A stretch of DNA of 64,000 bases from Aquimarina sp. ERC-38 (lineage in GTDB: Bacteria; Bacteroidota; Bacteroidia; Flavobacteriales; Flavobacteriaceae). Below, piece by piece: positions 43,542 to 53,083 of the stretch; position 1 is the first letter of the stretch; every line of letters begins with the position of its first letter. The translations under genes and the position numbers were made by a program. Under the pieces are notes generated by a model that was not told the origin of the DNA, did no database searches, and was given only the letters and a program-made list of their open reading frames with translations. The stretch is taken from positions 1,035,501-1,099,500 of the forward strand of contig NZ_CP098511.1 in the NCBI RefSeq assembly GCF_026222555.1, given 5' to 3'.

Positions 43542-46500
43542 GTCTCTATTTTTTCTTCGTTATTCTCTTTGCATTTTTCTATATTGGTGGATACCTGATG
43601 CTGTTTCGCTGATACAAGTATTGATGCTGGATTAGAGGGTTGGACACTGCTATTAAATATTTCTCCGTCTCTTTTTACAATTACGTCTTGTAAATAGTCC
43701 ACATAAAACAACTCTTCCAGATAGTCTATTAAAACACTACGATGCAGTGTTGCTCCAAAATCTATTGTTCTTGAAGTATTAAATGCCCATGGAGATAAAA
43801 ATTTGGTAATATCTTCGCTTAGTTGTTTGGTATAAAAGTTTTCATCGTATTGATCATAAAACTTGACCGATAACGAAACTTCAACTTCTTCGTAAGTTGG
43901 ATTGACCACCTGTGTTTCGACCTGTATGGTGTTCAATTTATTTATATACCGCATTACTTTATTTAATGTTGCCTTGCTAACTCTAGGTTGAAAAATATCA
44001 AATACATTTTTATCAATAGTATCCGGAATCACCACCAAAGTCACATATCCGGGTGCTAAAAAAGAGGGACCCTGAGAGGCTTTCATGTTGGTATGATTCA
44101 AACATTTTACCTGATAGATCTCAGGAAATTCTTGTAACACCAGATTTTCATAATCCCAGAGAGTAACTGCCCTGTTTTTATGCCGAAGTCGTTCGCTAAT
44201 GCGTCTGTAATATGCTTCATCAGACTCTTGCGGACTACCATCAAAAGAATTATATGGTTGCGTAATTGACTTTACTTGTGGTACCCTGGTAATTAGTTTG
44301 CTTATAGTGCCATCAGGTAAACTGGTTTCCAAATGTGACAGATCGTTATCCTGGTCTTCAAAAGTGGTCAATACCGCCTGTGGTAAAATTGATTTTATCT
44401 TGCTTACGGCATCATAGTTTTTATGAATTCTGGCACGTATCCAGATATAACCTTCCGGAAGTCTTGTATTATTGGTTGTTGCTTGCTTTGGAATAGTAAA
44501 TCGTATAATTCCGGAGGTCAATAAATTATCCGTACTATTGATTAAGATGTTATCTTGTAAATCTTTCCAGTGGTTATTACTTAAAACCGCCCATTCAACA
44601 CGCTGATTGCCCAGAAAACCTTCGTCATCTGGATTTTCGCTCCCTTCTAAAACTTGTATTAATAACGATATCTGTTGGTTGATTTCGGCATTTTCTAAGC
44701 CGATAAATAAAGATCCTCCTCTACAATGTTTAGGAACCAAGTGATTAGTTAAGAAATCATTTCGCTCTTGAGTACTCCCGGTAATAATTTCTTGTATACT
44801 TTCTTTAAGGAATCTATGTTCTTCATGTTGCCCGTACGGATCTTCATGAAACAATTTAATTTGATTGTTGGCATAAGCTACTTTATTTCCTTGCAGATTA
44901 GTTGATGCCTCTGCATTATAACTCATACTGATGGTTTCTATTAAAGGAATATAAGGCTCTTTAGGTATCTTTGACTCCTCTTTAGCATCTAAAATAGCTC
45001 TTGAGATTGCAAGTGCATAGGTTTTTGGAAACCGTTCCTGTAAAAAAGACTGATTCAATGACAACCGCAATGGGCCATTTTTATACCCTGCACTTTGCGA
45101 ACTAGAAAATGAGAAATCTGTTTTATAAAGATCACCGGATTTTTTGAATAACACAACATCTGATTTTTCTATGATATATCTTTTTCTATTATTCTCAAAT
45201 ACTGAAGAAGTCGCTTTAAAATAACTATCATTTACCGTAGGAAGAGTACCATAATTAGTATATTGATCTGCGAAATTTACTTCGGGGGTATCTTTCCAGG
45301 TAATATCAATATTGATACTTTTCCAGGGTTTAGAGAAAACCTCGGGATAACCAATGTCAAAATTTGATTTGTTTATCGGATCGGTAGTAAAAGGATAAAA
45401 AGGCTTATCTACATTAATAATACCTGTATCATTTTCTAATTCTAAAGAAACAATACTATCTACATGAACCTTTGCCTGCATCGAACTCAAGGTATTTAAT
45501 GCTAGTCTTCGGTTTAAATTATATCCGGCATAGCTGTATGTTGCTTCCCCATCTTGTGTAGTCCCAATCTCTTTTTTGTTAGTATCAATTAAAAAGCGTA
45601 CTACAGGCAAATCGGTAGTATAGGGTTCAAGATGAACTTCTTTGTTATATCCAGTTATAGAAGGTGCGTCTTGTGGTATTTCAAACAACAAAGAAAGTTT
45701 ATTGCTTTGCATCCTAGTTTCATACGATGCAGTACCAATAGTTTTTGATTCTTCAAGTTTCAGAGGACCATACCAACCTTCTTCGGTACTACAGTAAATA
45801 GTTATGTTTTCATACAAATCATCAAACGCAAAGGTTTCGGGGGGAAGCTCTAGCTGTGCTTCTTTAGGATCACAAGGTTCTGTATCATCTCGACTTGGGT
45901 TCCTTTTTGGCACTTGGTTTATGGTGATCTGAACTGTTCTCTCTCCTTCTTTAAGTGAAAACATTTGAGATGCCAGACCAAATCCAGTTTTCACGTTATC
46001 CAAATCAGGATATGTTCCTTCGTTAGACGGATATCCAAAAGCCCACCAATCAGCAAATCCTTCGGGAAATTCTTCGCCTTTACCATCAAAAGAGTTGGCA
46101 ATATCTGCCGTTTTTATTTCTGCATCAATGATTTTTTCTGCACAATCTGCTGGATCTAATTCTCGTTCTTGATGATTGTATACATTTTTAAGCAAGGCTA
46201 CAGTCGCTTTGTTGGCAACTAATTCTTCTGAAGTTTTATAAATACGCTTTTTTCGGTTAGCATCTTTTCCACCATCAAGCTTAGTTCCTTCAGGAATTCT
46301 TTCACTTATACTCTTTTTGGCAATTTCGAAAAGCAGGTGTACTTTATCTGCTTTTGCAGAAAGTTTCTCTACTTGTAAAATTTCAGAAAAATAAAAATCA
46401 AGGTGCCTTTTGGTTAAGGTATTAAATCTATTTTGTGATAATTCTAGCAATCGAAGAAAGCACACAAATAGTGTAAAATGCGGTGTAACTTCTCCATTAT

Positions 46501-46816
46501 ATTCTTGCTCCTGAAGCGTAGCTGTGATTTCATCCTTTAACTTTTGGTATGTCGTTTCGCCTCTAAGCGGTATAGTATCCTCATTAAAATCAAAATAGCG
46601 AAACAAATCTTGCCAATCTCCTAAGGGTGAATTCTCATTTTCGGTATTGAAATAATTTACATGTTTGGCGAAGTTATAAGCAAACAACATCCAATCTTCT
46701 ACACCTAGATCATGGAGTTTTAAACTATCAGGATTCAGTATTTCGTTAAACCGTTGTTGCTGATCCCTTCCGTTTCTTCTTAAGATACTATCGATATAAC
46801 TGCAATTTTCACTCAT
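43529..46816 (-). CDS. Baseplate J/gp6-like protein (Afp11)
   Basis: This 1095-aa protein has an N-terminal region beginning with a NPDSLKLHDLGVEDWM motif. Its C-terminal half is baseplate-J: SPQESDEAYYRRISERLRHKNRAVTLWDYENLVLQEFPEIYQVKCL is the characteristic signature, followed by PTYEEVEVSLSVKFY and FGATLHRSVLIDYLE. These proteins form the wedges around the spike and trigger sheath contraction. The length is longer than phage gp6 but usual for Afp11-type proteins. Confidence 0.9.
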   Translation of the reverse strand: MSENCSYIDSILRRNGRDQQQRFNEILNPDSLKLHDLGVEDWMLFAYNFAKHVNYFNTENENSPLGDWQDLFRYFDFNEDTIPLRGETTYQKLKDEITATLQEQEYNGEVTPHFTLFVCFLRLLELSQNRFNTLTKRHLDFYFSEILQVEKLSAKADKVHLLFEIAKKSISERIPEGTKLDGGKDANRKKRIYKTSEELVANKATVALLKNVYNHQERELDPADCAEKIIDAEIKTADIANSFDGKGEEFPEGFADWWAFGYPSNEGTYPDLDNVKTGFGLASQMFSLKEGERTVQITINQVPKRNPSRDDTEPCDPKEAQLELPPETFAFDDLYENITIYCSTEEGWYGPLKLEESKTIGTASYETRMQSNKLSLLFEIPQDAPSITGYNKEVHLEPYTTDLPVVRFLIDTNKKEIGTTQDGEATYSYAGYNLNRRLALNTLSSMQAKVHVDSIVSLELENDTGIINVDKPFYPFTTDPINKSNFDIGYPEVFSKPWKSINIDITWKDTPEVNFADQYTNYGTLPTVNDSYFKATSSVFENNRKRYIIEKSDVVLFKKSGDLYKTDFSFSSSQSAGYKNGPLRLSLNQSFLQERFPKTYALAISRAILDAKEESKIPKEPYIPLIETISMSYNAEASTNLQGNKVAYANNQIKLFHEDPYGQHEEHRFLKESIQEIITGSTQERNDFLTNHLVPKHCRGGSLFIGLENAEINQQISLLIQVLEGSENPDDEGFLGNQRVEWAVLSNNHWKDLQDNILINSTDNLLTSGIIRFTIPKQATTNNTRLPEGYIWIRARIHKNYDAVSKIKSILPQAVLTTFEDQDNDLSHLETSLPDGTISKLITRVPQVKSITQPYNSFDGSPQESDEAYYRRISERLRHKNRAVTLWDYENLVLQEFPEIYQVKCLNHTNMKASQGPSFLAPGYVTLVVIPDTIDKNVFDIFQPRVSKATLNKVMRYINKLNTIQVETQVVNPTYEEVEVSLSVKFYDQYDENFYTKQLSEDITKFLSPWAFNTSRTIDFGATLHRSVLIDYLEELFYVDYLQDVIVKRDGEIFNSSVQPSNPASILVSAKQHQVSTNIEKCKENNEEKIETCEI

Positions 46817-46825
46817 TTGTTGGTT

Positions 46826-47242
46826 TTAAGATTTTATATCGGTTCCTTCTTCCAGATAAAATGGGAACACCACATTGTTTCGTGAATTGGTCGTTCTTAC
46901 TGTATAATCTACCTTAATAAAAAGTTCACCTTGTAGTGTGTCACTTTCGGTAATATTTATAAGGTCGACATCGATTCTTGGTTCATGATAAAGAATAGCT
47001 GTTCTGATTAACTCTGAAACATAGGTAATCAATGTTCTGTTTAAGCTTTCAAACAGTAATTCATCAAGATTACATCCATAATCGGGGAACATTATTCGCT
47101 CTCCCAAACGAGTGGATAATAAAATCTCTAGACTACTCTTAATATCTTCTTCGTCAGAAATCATTTTCACTCTATTTGATTTCTTACTAAATTCTGGAGG
47201 GAAGCTCCAACCTATTCCTAAAAAAGACTTTTTATTTTCCAT
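46826..47242 (-). CDS. Baseplate wedge protein gp25-like (Afp9)
   Basis: This 138-aa protein has the gp25 core: EDIKSSLEILLSTRLGERIMFPDYGCNLDELLFE and then LIRTAILYHEPRIDVDLINI. gp25 carries the first strand that starts sheath polymerisation and links sheath to baseplate. The start is clear and the length is normal. The upstream neighbour is the PAAR gene (1-bp gap). Confidence 0.93.
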   Translation of the reverse strand: MENKKSFLGIGWSFPPEFSKKSNRVKMISDEEDIKSSLEILLSTRLGERIMFPDYGCNLDELLFESLNRTLITYVSELIRTAILYHEPRIDVDLINITESDTLQGELFIKVDYTVRTTNSRNNVVFPFYLEEGTDIKS

Positions 47243-47243
47243 A

Positions 47244-47534
47244 TTATCCTATCATTACTGTAGGTTCTCCTGCCACTATTGTACCTCCATGAGCGGTAGA
47301 ATCACCCATTCTGGCGGCTGGCATTCCACCAATCATTACTGTTCCTGATCCCGCGACTATAGAATCTGGAGGACCACTACAAGTAGCCATATCTCCAACT
47401 CTTGCTGCTGGCATTCCTGCAATCAATACTGTGGGCTCTCCTGCGGGTAAAATAGGACCTCCTACGTGAAGTGCTCCTCCTGGATTTACCATCGGACACA
47501 CATGCATGTCGTTTACTCTTGCTGCTGGTGGCAT
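47244..47534 (-). CDS. PAAR-domain spike tip protein (Afp10)
   Basis: This 96-aa protein is made of PAAR-type repeats: PPAARVNDMHVCP, MPAARVGDMATC and MPAARMGDSTAHGG, with the His/Cys residues that bind zinc at the apex. It would cap the VgrG-like spike and sharpen the particle for membrane puncture. No effector extension is attached. Confidence 0.95.
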   Translation of the reverse strand: MPPAARVNDMHVCPMVNPGGALHVGGPILPAGEPTVLIAGMPAARVGDMATCSGPPDSIVAGSGTVMIGGMPAARMGDSTAHGGTIVAGEPTVMIG

Positions 47535-47559
47535 ATTTTTTTATTTAATAATGTTTTTA

Positions 47560-49305
47560 CTAATTTATTTGTACCAATGAGCCTTTTAAAACAGCCGTTG
47601 CCCCTGAAGAGACTTCGGCTCCCGAAGACCCTTCGGCTTTGAATGCCGCACTTGCGGCAATATTTACATTGGTACCTTCGATGGTAACATCTCCTGATGC
47701 TTTGAGTTCGATATTACCGGCACTTTCCATTAAGATTCCAGCACTATCGATTGTCACTACATTCGAGTTTTCATCTTCAATAATTATGGTCCCTGCATCT
47801 TCATCCAAAGCGATGTGTTTTCCCGCCGGAGTTGAAATATTGATTGTTTTCTTGTCATCGTCAAACAACACCTTCATTTCGCTTCGGGTAACGAATCCTT
47901 TCTCGTGATTATCATCGGCTGCTGTAACGGGTGCAGGTTTTGCACTACTATGTAACATGCCCAGAACCACTGCATCGTTTGGATCTTCATTGATAAAACC
48001 TATAATAACTTCGTCTCCTATTTCGGGTCTAAAAAATGCTCCTCTGTTTTCTCCTGCATCTAACGAAGCAACCCGGCACCAGATACCCTGCTCTTCATTA
48101 TTTACAATAGGGATTTGAACCAAAATACGTTCTTCACCATCGGGATCATCTTGTAATTGCGAAACAATTCCTATTTGTAACCCTTGTATTGCCGGCATTA
48201 AACCAGAAGCTGGAGGAGAAGTGATATCAAAGGTTTCTGAAAACCATTCTGGATTTAATCCAAACTGGGCATCGACAGTCCAGTTTCCCTCAGAAAGATT
48301 ATGTCTAACTCCAGTAACATATACATTACCATTAAATCGATCCCCTACTCCTTCTAACTTTAGAATGGTGTTAGGTTTTACTTGTGCTATTCCTTGAAAT
48401 TTTACACGCCCACGTACTTTGGATAATTGTTGAAACAACCATTTTGCATCAGCCCAATCCTGTAATTCGGTATCGGTAACGGCACCACCATGCCTTAATT
48501 CTAAGTTTTCAAGTCCGATGGCCTCTGCTAAATCTTCAGGGCTTAAATTTCCATTTAACGAAACCCCAGGATCGGCTCCTTCAATTTCTAATAACTCTTG
48601 ATCAGCATAATTCCATGCATACGATGAAACCTTACTGATTTGATGTCGGGCATCAATTTCGGCGTCAAAATCAAGTAATGTGGCTCCATAAGTAACAGTT
48701 TCGATTTCAGATTGACCAATGTCTGGTTTTGCAATAGTAATAGATCCATCATCAATAAAGCATAGCTTACCATTTGCTTGAGCTCTAGAAATGATAAAGT
48801 CCCAATCTGAGGCATTGTATTGAACCAATTCCAAATGCGAAACATTGGTTGCCTCTATATCATTTTCAAGACCATATGTCCCTATAATCTCTTCAATAAT
48901 ATCGCTATCGGTACTTTCATAAAAATACTTACTTTTCTTTCCTATAGTGAGCTTTACAGCTTCATCTTTGCACTCGATAATCAACTGACTGGTATGTGTT
49001 CTAATTTTGAGATTATGCTTAATAACGATACCTTTAAAAATGGTTTCCTCGTCTGAGTGATACCCTGCGGTAATCTCGATTTCTTTGCCTGGAATCAAAA
49101 GATCTTCATTGCTTAATTCGAAATCTCTGGCAGAAGGATCTCCGTCAATAAGTACAATTTGTGCTATAGGTATCCTGTTGACCTCTTTTTGTACCATAAT
49201 ACTTTTGACCTGATATACTTTGGGCAATTCGTCACCTCCTATCAGAATTTTGAAAGTGATTAAATCAGGACTTTGAGTAGTTTGTATGATACCACTATTA
49301 TTCAT
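47560..49305 (-). CDS. VgrG/gp5-like spike protein (Afp8)
   Basis: This 581-aa protein has an N-terminal gp27-like half (DLITFKILIGGDELPKVYQVKSI, LVQYNASDWDFIISRAQANGK), an OB-fold (GIVSQLQDDPDGEERILVQIPIV, GDEVIIGFINEDPNDAVVLG) and a short beta-helix end (MESAGNIELKASGDVTIEGTNVNI). It would trimerise into the central spike beneath the tube. It ends with a VLKGSLVQIN tail that would contact PAAR. Confidence 0.93.
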   Translation of the reverse strand: MNNSGIIQTTQSPDLITFKILIGGDELPKVYQVKSIMVQKEVNRIPIAQIVLIDGDPSARDFELSNEDLLIPGKEIEITAGYHSDEETIFKGIVIKHNLKIRTHTSQLIIECKDEAVKLTIGKKSKYFYESTDSDIIEEIIGTYGLENDIEATNVSHLELVQYNASDWDFIISRAQANGKLCFIDDGSITIAKPDIGQSEIETVTYGATLLDFDAEIDARHQISKVSSYAWNYADQELLEIEGADPGVSLNGNLSPEDLAEAIGLENLELRHGGAVTDTELQDWADAKWLFQQLSKVRGRVKFQGIAQVKPNTILKLEGVGDRFNGNVYVTGVRHNLSEGNWTVDAQFGLNPEWFSETFDITSPPASGLMPAIQGLQIGIVSQLQDDPDGEERILVQIPIVNNEEQGIWCRVASLDAGENRGAFFRPEIGDEVIIGFINEDPNDAVVLGMLHSSAKPAPVTAADDNHEKGFVTRSEMKVLFDDDKKTINISTPAGKHIALDEDAGTIIIEDENSNVVTIDSAGILMESAGNIELKASGDVTIEGTNVNIAASAAFKAEGSSGAEVSSGATAVLKGSLVQIN

Positions 49306-50037
49306 TTATGATTGTTTTTGTAAAGGTGGAAAATAGAGTTCTTGTCCGACAGTAAGCTTTCTGAAGTTGCTTATATTATTTGCTCGCGCAACCTCCAGAT
49401 AATACTTTGGATCTCCATAAATGCGATGTGTCATCAAAGGTAAAGTATCACCTGCCTTGACTATTCTATAATGTGTAAGATCAGGAGATTGATCATTTTG
49501 TTCTCTGACTCGTTGTTCTTGCTCTACAAACTTCTTGAACTTGGCTTTGACCATTGCTCTTAATGGAGTACCATCTGGCTTAAAAAGTTTATATTCTATA
49601 TCCATTGAAACCAAAAGACAAGGAAAAGTTAGTGCTCCCCAAACTATTTTCAGGTAATTGGGTTTATGAGTATCACCGTTATACTCGTATACCGCTTTTC
49701 TGAAAGCATCAAGGTCATCGATAATTCCGTCTCCTTGATCTTTATACACCTTATCGTCGCTAGCTGAACTTGGATCATTGCCATAGTGAATTATAACTCC
49801 GGTGCGATCAAAAAGAAATTCAAAATCCAGATCTTCGGGTATTGATCTTATGAATTTTATATCGTTAGAACTGGTTCCTTGTGCCTGATCTTCCTGTACT
49901 TCATTTTTAAGAGAAAAACTATAGGTTTCGGGATTCAGTAATGCAGTGTATTTTAAGTCTGGAATTTCTTCATTAAACTTTTCATCTTTAAAACATCGAA
50001 TGACCAGTTTTTGTAATTTACCTTCAATCATGATCAA
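49306..50037 (-). CDS. LysM baseplate hub protein (Afp7)
   Basis: This 243-aa protein has an N-terminal beta-rich part (YTALLNPETYSFSLKN, LDFEFLFDRTGVI) typical of the gp53/Afp7 group and a C-terminal LysM motif (LTHYRIVKAGDTLPLMTHRIYGDPKYYLEVARAN, then LTVGQELYFPPL). In these systems it links the spike, tube and wedge. The LysM here is structural, not necessarily for peptidoglycan binding. Confidence 0.93.
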   Translation of the reverse strand: MIMIEGKLQKLVIRCFKDEKFNEEIPDLKYTALLNPETYSFSLKNEVQEDQAQGTSSNDIKFIRSIPEDLDFEFLFDRTGVIIHYGNDPSSASDDKVYKDQGDGIIDDLDAFRKAVYEYNGDTHKPNYLKIVWGALTFPCLLVSMDIEYKLFKPDGTPLRAMVKAKFKKFVEQEQRVREQNDQSPDLTHYRIVKAGDTLPLMTHRIYGDPKYYLEVARANNISNFRKLTVGQELYFPPLQKQS

Positions 50038-50042
50038 ATAGT

Positions 50043-50204
50043 TTAGCGTTCTTGTTGTTTTTCAAGAATTTCCATCACCTGTTCTACACAAGCTTCAACC
50101 AAGGCAGATTTTTCTTTTTTGCTATCTACTTCTACCGGCGGCCGTTTACCTTTTCCTTCATCGACATTAATTTTGATATGTAATTCTTTGATTTCTATCG
50201 GCAT
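50043..50204 (-). CDS. DUF5908-type small eCIS protein (Afp6-like)
   Basis: This 53-aa protein (MPIEIKELHIKINVDEGK...) has an N-terminal beta-strand of the form MPIEIKELHIKI, a basic linker and a C-terminal helix (LVEACVEQVMEILEK). This is the DUF5908 pattern found between the tube and LysM genes in eCIS clusters and is too short to be found by length cut-offs. In Afp/PVC its partner role is a small adaptor of the particle. It starts 10 bp after the tube gene and ends 5 bp before the LysM gene. Confidence 0.85.
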   Translation of the reverse strand: MPIEIKELHIKINVDEGKGKRPPVEVDSKKEKSALVEACVEQVMEILEKQQER

Positions 50205-50214
50205 CAGAGATGTT

Positions 50215-50661
50215 TTATAAAGTTTGGAAATAATTATAAGTAAGCTCTAGTGATTCTATAACCAATTTATTTTCTGTGGCATGAAAATCCTCTACAACCC
50301 ATTTTACCGGATAGGCATGTGTAACGTTCCATGTTAACAAAGCTTCATGTTTTTCGTTAAGCAGCATCACTGTAAGATTAATAGGTTTTATCTCAAAATT
50401 TTCAATAGCATTTCTGCACCATTCTATTAATTCAGAATCGATTAAAAGTCCTCGTTTCAGGACCAAATTAGGATACTTGGTTCTTGCAGGAATTTTATGT
50501 TTAAACCTATTTTCTCCTCCTTCGGCAATTTCTTCGGTTTCCAGATCTACTGACAGACCAGAAACCGATTGAAATTGATAGTCATTAATTTGAATTTTAT
50601 TTTCTAAATCTTGAAACTCAACTTTAAAATGAAAGCCTACCGGTGGATAGTAAGAAGCCAT
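50215..50661 (-). CDS. Tail tube protein, second copy (Afp5-like)
   Basis: This 148-aa protein is of the T4 gp19/Afp tube family. It has YYPPVGFHFKVEF at the start, FQSVSGLSVDLETEEIAEGGENRFKHKIPARTKYPNLVLKRGLL and the end KLVIESLELTYNYFQTL. It is related to the other tube protein at roughly the same length but differs in the loop, and is probably the inner tube initiator or baseplate-proximal ring. Confidence 0.93.
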   Translation of the reverse strand: MASYYPPVGFHFKVEFQDLENKIQINDYQFQSVSGLSVDLETEEIAEGGENRFKHKIPARTKYPNLVLKRGLLIDSELIEWCRNAIENFEIKPINLTVMLLNEKHEALLTWNVTHAYPVKWVVEDFHATENKLVIESLELTYNYFQTL

Positions 50662-51104
50662 TATAATAATGATAATTTCTCATGAACAAACTCTGCCGTT
50701 TCGATAGCGATTTCGTTACCGTCTGCTTTAAGATCTGTAGACTGAATTTTGGTTACATAGGCTCTTTCGGCTTTCCAGGTTACAACAGGTTCGTGCTTCT
50801 CATCCAGAAGGCTAATCGTAAGATCTCCTCGATATTGTTCTTCACCTTCCTGGAAATACACAGTTTTAACCCATTGGTCATAAAACTCTTTGTTGGTGTC
50901 TGAAAACGTTCCTCGTTTTATAGTGATGTTACTATACTTAGAAAGTCCAGGTTGCTTAGTTTTATGATATTCGGTATCAGCACCTGCTCTATATTCGATT
51001 ACTTCTCGTTCAAAATCCAATCCAGAAACTTCGGTACAATTGAATTCTGAATCTCCGAAAGACACTCTAAAATGAAACTTTGGTAATGGATATGTGGTAG
51101 CCAT
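50661..51104 (-). CDS. Tail tube protein, main copy (Afp1-like)
   Basis: This 147-aa protein has TYPLPKFHFRVSF, CTEVSGLDFEREVIEYRAGAD and SKYSNITIKRGTF, the gp19/Hcp-like tube signature. It would stack as hexamers to form the inner tube. It directly precedes the second tube gene (1-nt overlap) and follows the sheath gene after 37 bp. Confidence 0.93.
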   Translation of the reverse strand: MATTYPLPKFHFRVSFGDSEFNCTEVSGLDFEREVIEYRAGADTEYHKTKQPGLSKYSNITIKRGTFSDTNKEFYDQWVKTVYFQEGEEQYRGDLTISLLDEKHEPVVTWKAERAYVTKIQSTDLKADGNEIAIETAEFVHEKLSLL

Positions 51105-51141
51105 GTTTTTATACTTTAAAAATTATTAGATGATTTGTTAA

Positions 51142-53055
51142 TTATGCCTCTTGCATTTTGTGAGAGAACTTAAGAATGATAAATTCTGCGGGACGTACCA
51201 CAGCCATTCCTATTTCTACGAACATATTTCCTTCAAGAATATCTTGTGCTGTCATAGTTTCACCTAGCCCAACATTTACATAAAAAGCTTTATCTGGAGT
51301 TGGTCCAGCCAAAGCACCAGCTCTCCACTGTAAATTAAGGAAGTTGGTAATCATAGCTTTCACTTTTACCCAAGTGTTGGCATCATTTGGCTCAAATACA
51401 AATTGTTCTGTAGCCTTTTTGATAGATTCTTCAGCAAAATTGAAGAAACGTCTAACAGATACATAACGCCACTCATTATCGTTACCAGCAAGCGTACGAG
51501 CTCCCCAAACCAATGTTCCTTTACCTGCAAAAGTTCTAATGGCATTTATGGATTTACCTGTACCATGAATATTTAAGTCTTCTTGCTCTTCATGTGATAT
51601 ATGAACTGTTGGTTTAATTACATAACTCATTCCGACATTAGCAGGTGCTTTCCAAACCCCTCTAGTATTATCGGTACGTGCATAGACTCCTGCCATACCA
51701 CTACTTGGTGGTAAAATTACTGGTACTTGTCCTATTTCTGCTTTTACTCTATTAAATAGTGCATTATCTGTACCTTCTAACGCATCTAAATTTGAAGTAG
51801 TGACACTACTTGATGCAGCACCAAGCGCGGTAATTAAAGCTGACAATTCGCCAGAAGATTTTAATGTAGTCAGATCGGTTACTGTAGTTGAGTCTGCAGG
51901 AGTTGCAGCATTCACTCCAAGGTCATCATAAACGGTATTTGTAGCTTCAGAAATGGTATTCATAATCTTGGTCTTCGTATCATCTGCTTGTAACTTTGTT
52001 AGCCTCGTATTTAAATCTGTATCAAGGCTATCGATGTTAGACCATGCTCCTAACGCTGCAGCTTCGGTTGCAGCATCTGCAGTACCAATAGTTTCTGCAT
52101 CGCTAAGTGCTTGTTGCGTTGCAGTAACAAAAGAAATGATTTCTTGTAGTTTTGATTCTACTGATGGCTTAATTGCTAGGGCCGCGGTATCATCTGCTGC
52201 TGCATCTACATCATTTCTTAAGCCCACCATGTCGGTTATCAACTGTGTAAGAGAAGTGGTATTAATACCATCAGATATTGACTGAACTTGTTGTGCAGGA
52301 GTTGTACCAGCAGAGTCGCTTACATTAACAGTGACATCGGCGTCTTTATAATTGTAATCAAGAATTGTTTCTACAAAAGGATAATACGCTGCTCCGTACT
52401 TTACGAAATCTTTTCCAAGATTAATTCCATTTCTTAATCCTGCGATATTAGCATCTACTGGATTACTGTTATCATAACTAAAGGTATCTATGATTGCAAA
52501 ACGATCTTGTAGTTTATTACATTGTGTAAGGGCAAGATTATAAAGGCTATAGAAATCGGTACTACCGCCGGTTAGGGAAGTAGCATCAGGGAAAAGAATT
52601 AATGTAGGCTCATCTTCTTTTTCTAATAACTTTAACCCCTTAGCGAGACCTTCAGTTGTATCTGATCCAAGGGCCACTGTAGTTGCAGGAGAAGTTCCTT
52701 CACCATACTGTCCTACAGATACAATATAACAAGGTCCACCTCCATTAGCGAAATACAGTTGTAAAGAATAATACATCAAAAAAGGTGATGGAGAAGTTAA
52801 AGATCGTACAGAGATCACATCATCGTTAACATCGACAACCATACCCTGTTCTGCCAGAGCAAACCCAAAATAGGTTTCATACTCTAGCATTGAAGAAATA
52901 CGCGTCGGAATTTCGCTAAGATCTCCTTCTGTTTTATTTGTAGCTTTTTCGGTATATCCTAGAAAAGCCGGAATAGCAGTTTCTACTTGAGCTACCGAAG
53001 GAGGAAACTTTGCGATCTCCTCGATGTAAACTCCTGGTGTACTGTACGTTGCCAT
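51142..53055 (-). CDS. Contractile tail sheath protein
   Basis: This 637-aa protein has the sheath N-terminus TPGVYIEEIAKFPPSVAQVETAIPAFLGYTE and the C-terminal core (ESIKKATEQFVFEPNDANTWVKVKAMITNFL, AFYVNVGLGETMTA, AVVRPAEFIILKF). Residues about 240-430 form an inserted, Ala/Asp/Thr-rich helical region (AAADDTAALAIKPSVESK and onward) that would be exposed on the particle surface. It polymerises around the tube and contracts to drive it out. Confidence 0.93.
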   Translation of the reverse strand: MATYSTPGVYIEEIAKFPPSVAQVETAIPAFLGYTEKATNKTEGDLSEIPTRISSMLEYETYFGFALAEQGMVVDVNDDVISVRSLTSPSPFLMYYSLQLYFANGGGPCYIVSVGQYGEGTSPATTVALGSDTTEGLAKGLKLLEKEDEPTLILFPDATSLTGGSTDFYSLYNLALTQCNKLQDRFAIIDTFSYDNSNPVDANIAGLRNGINLGKDFVKYGAAYYPFVETILDYNYKDADVTVNVSDSAGTTPAQQVQSISDGINTTSLTQLITDMVGLRNDVDAAADDTAALAIKPSVESKLQEIISFVTATQQALSDAETIGTADAATEAAALGAWSNIDSLDTDLNTRLTKLQADDTKTKIMNTISEATNTVYDDLGVNAATPADSTTVTDLTTLKSSGELSALITALGAASSSVTTSNLDALEGTDNALFNRVKAEIGQVPVILPPSSGMAGVYARTDNTRGVWKAPANVGMSYVIKPTVHISHEEQEDLNIHGTGKSINAIRTFAGKGTLVWGARTLAGNDNEWRYVSVRRFFNFAEESIKKATEQFVFEPNDANTWVKVKAMITNFLNLQWRAGALAGPTPDKAFYVNVGLGETMTAQDILEGNMFVEIGMAVVRPAEFIILKFSHKMQEA

Positions 53056-53083
53056 AATTATAAATTTTAATTTGTATAAAAGT

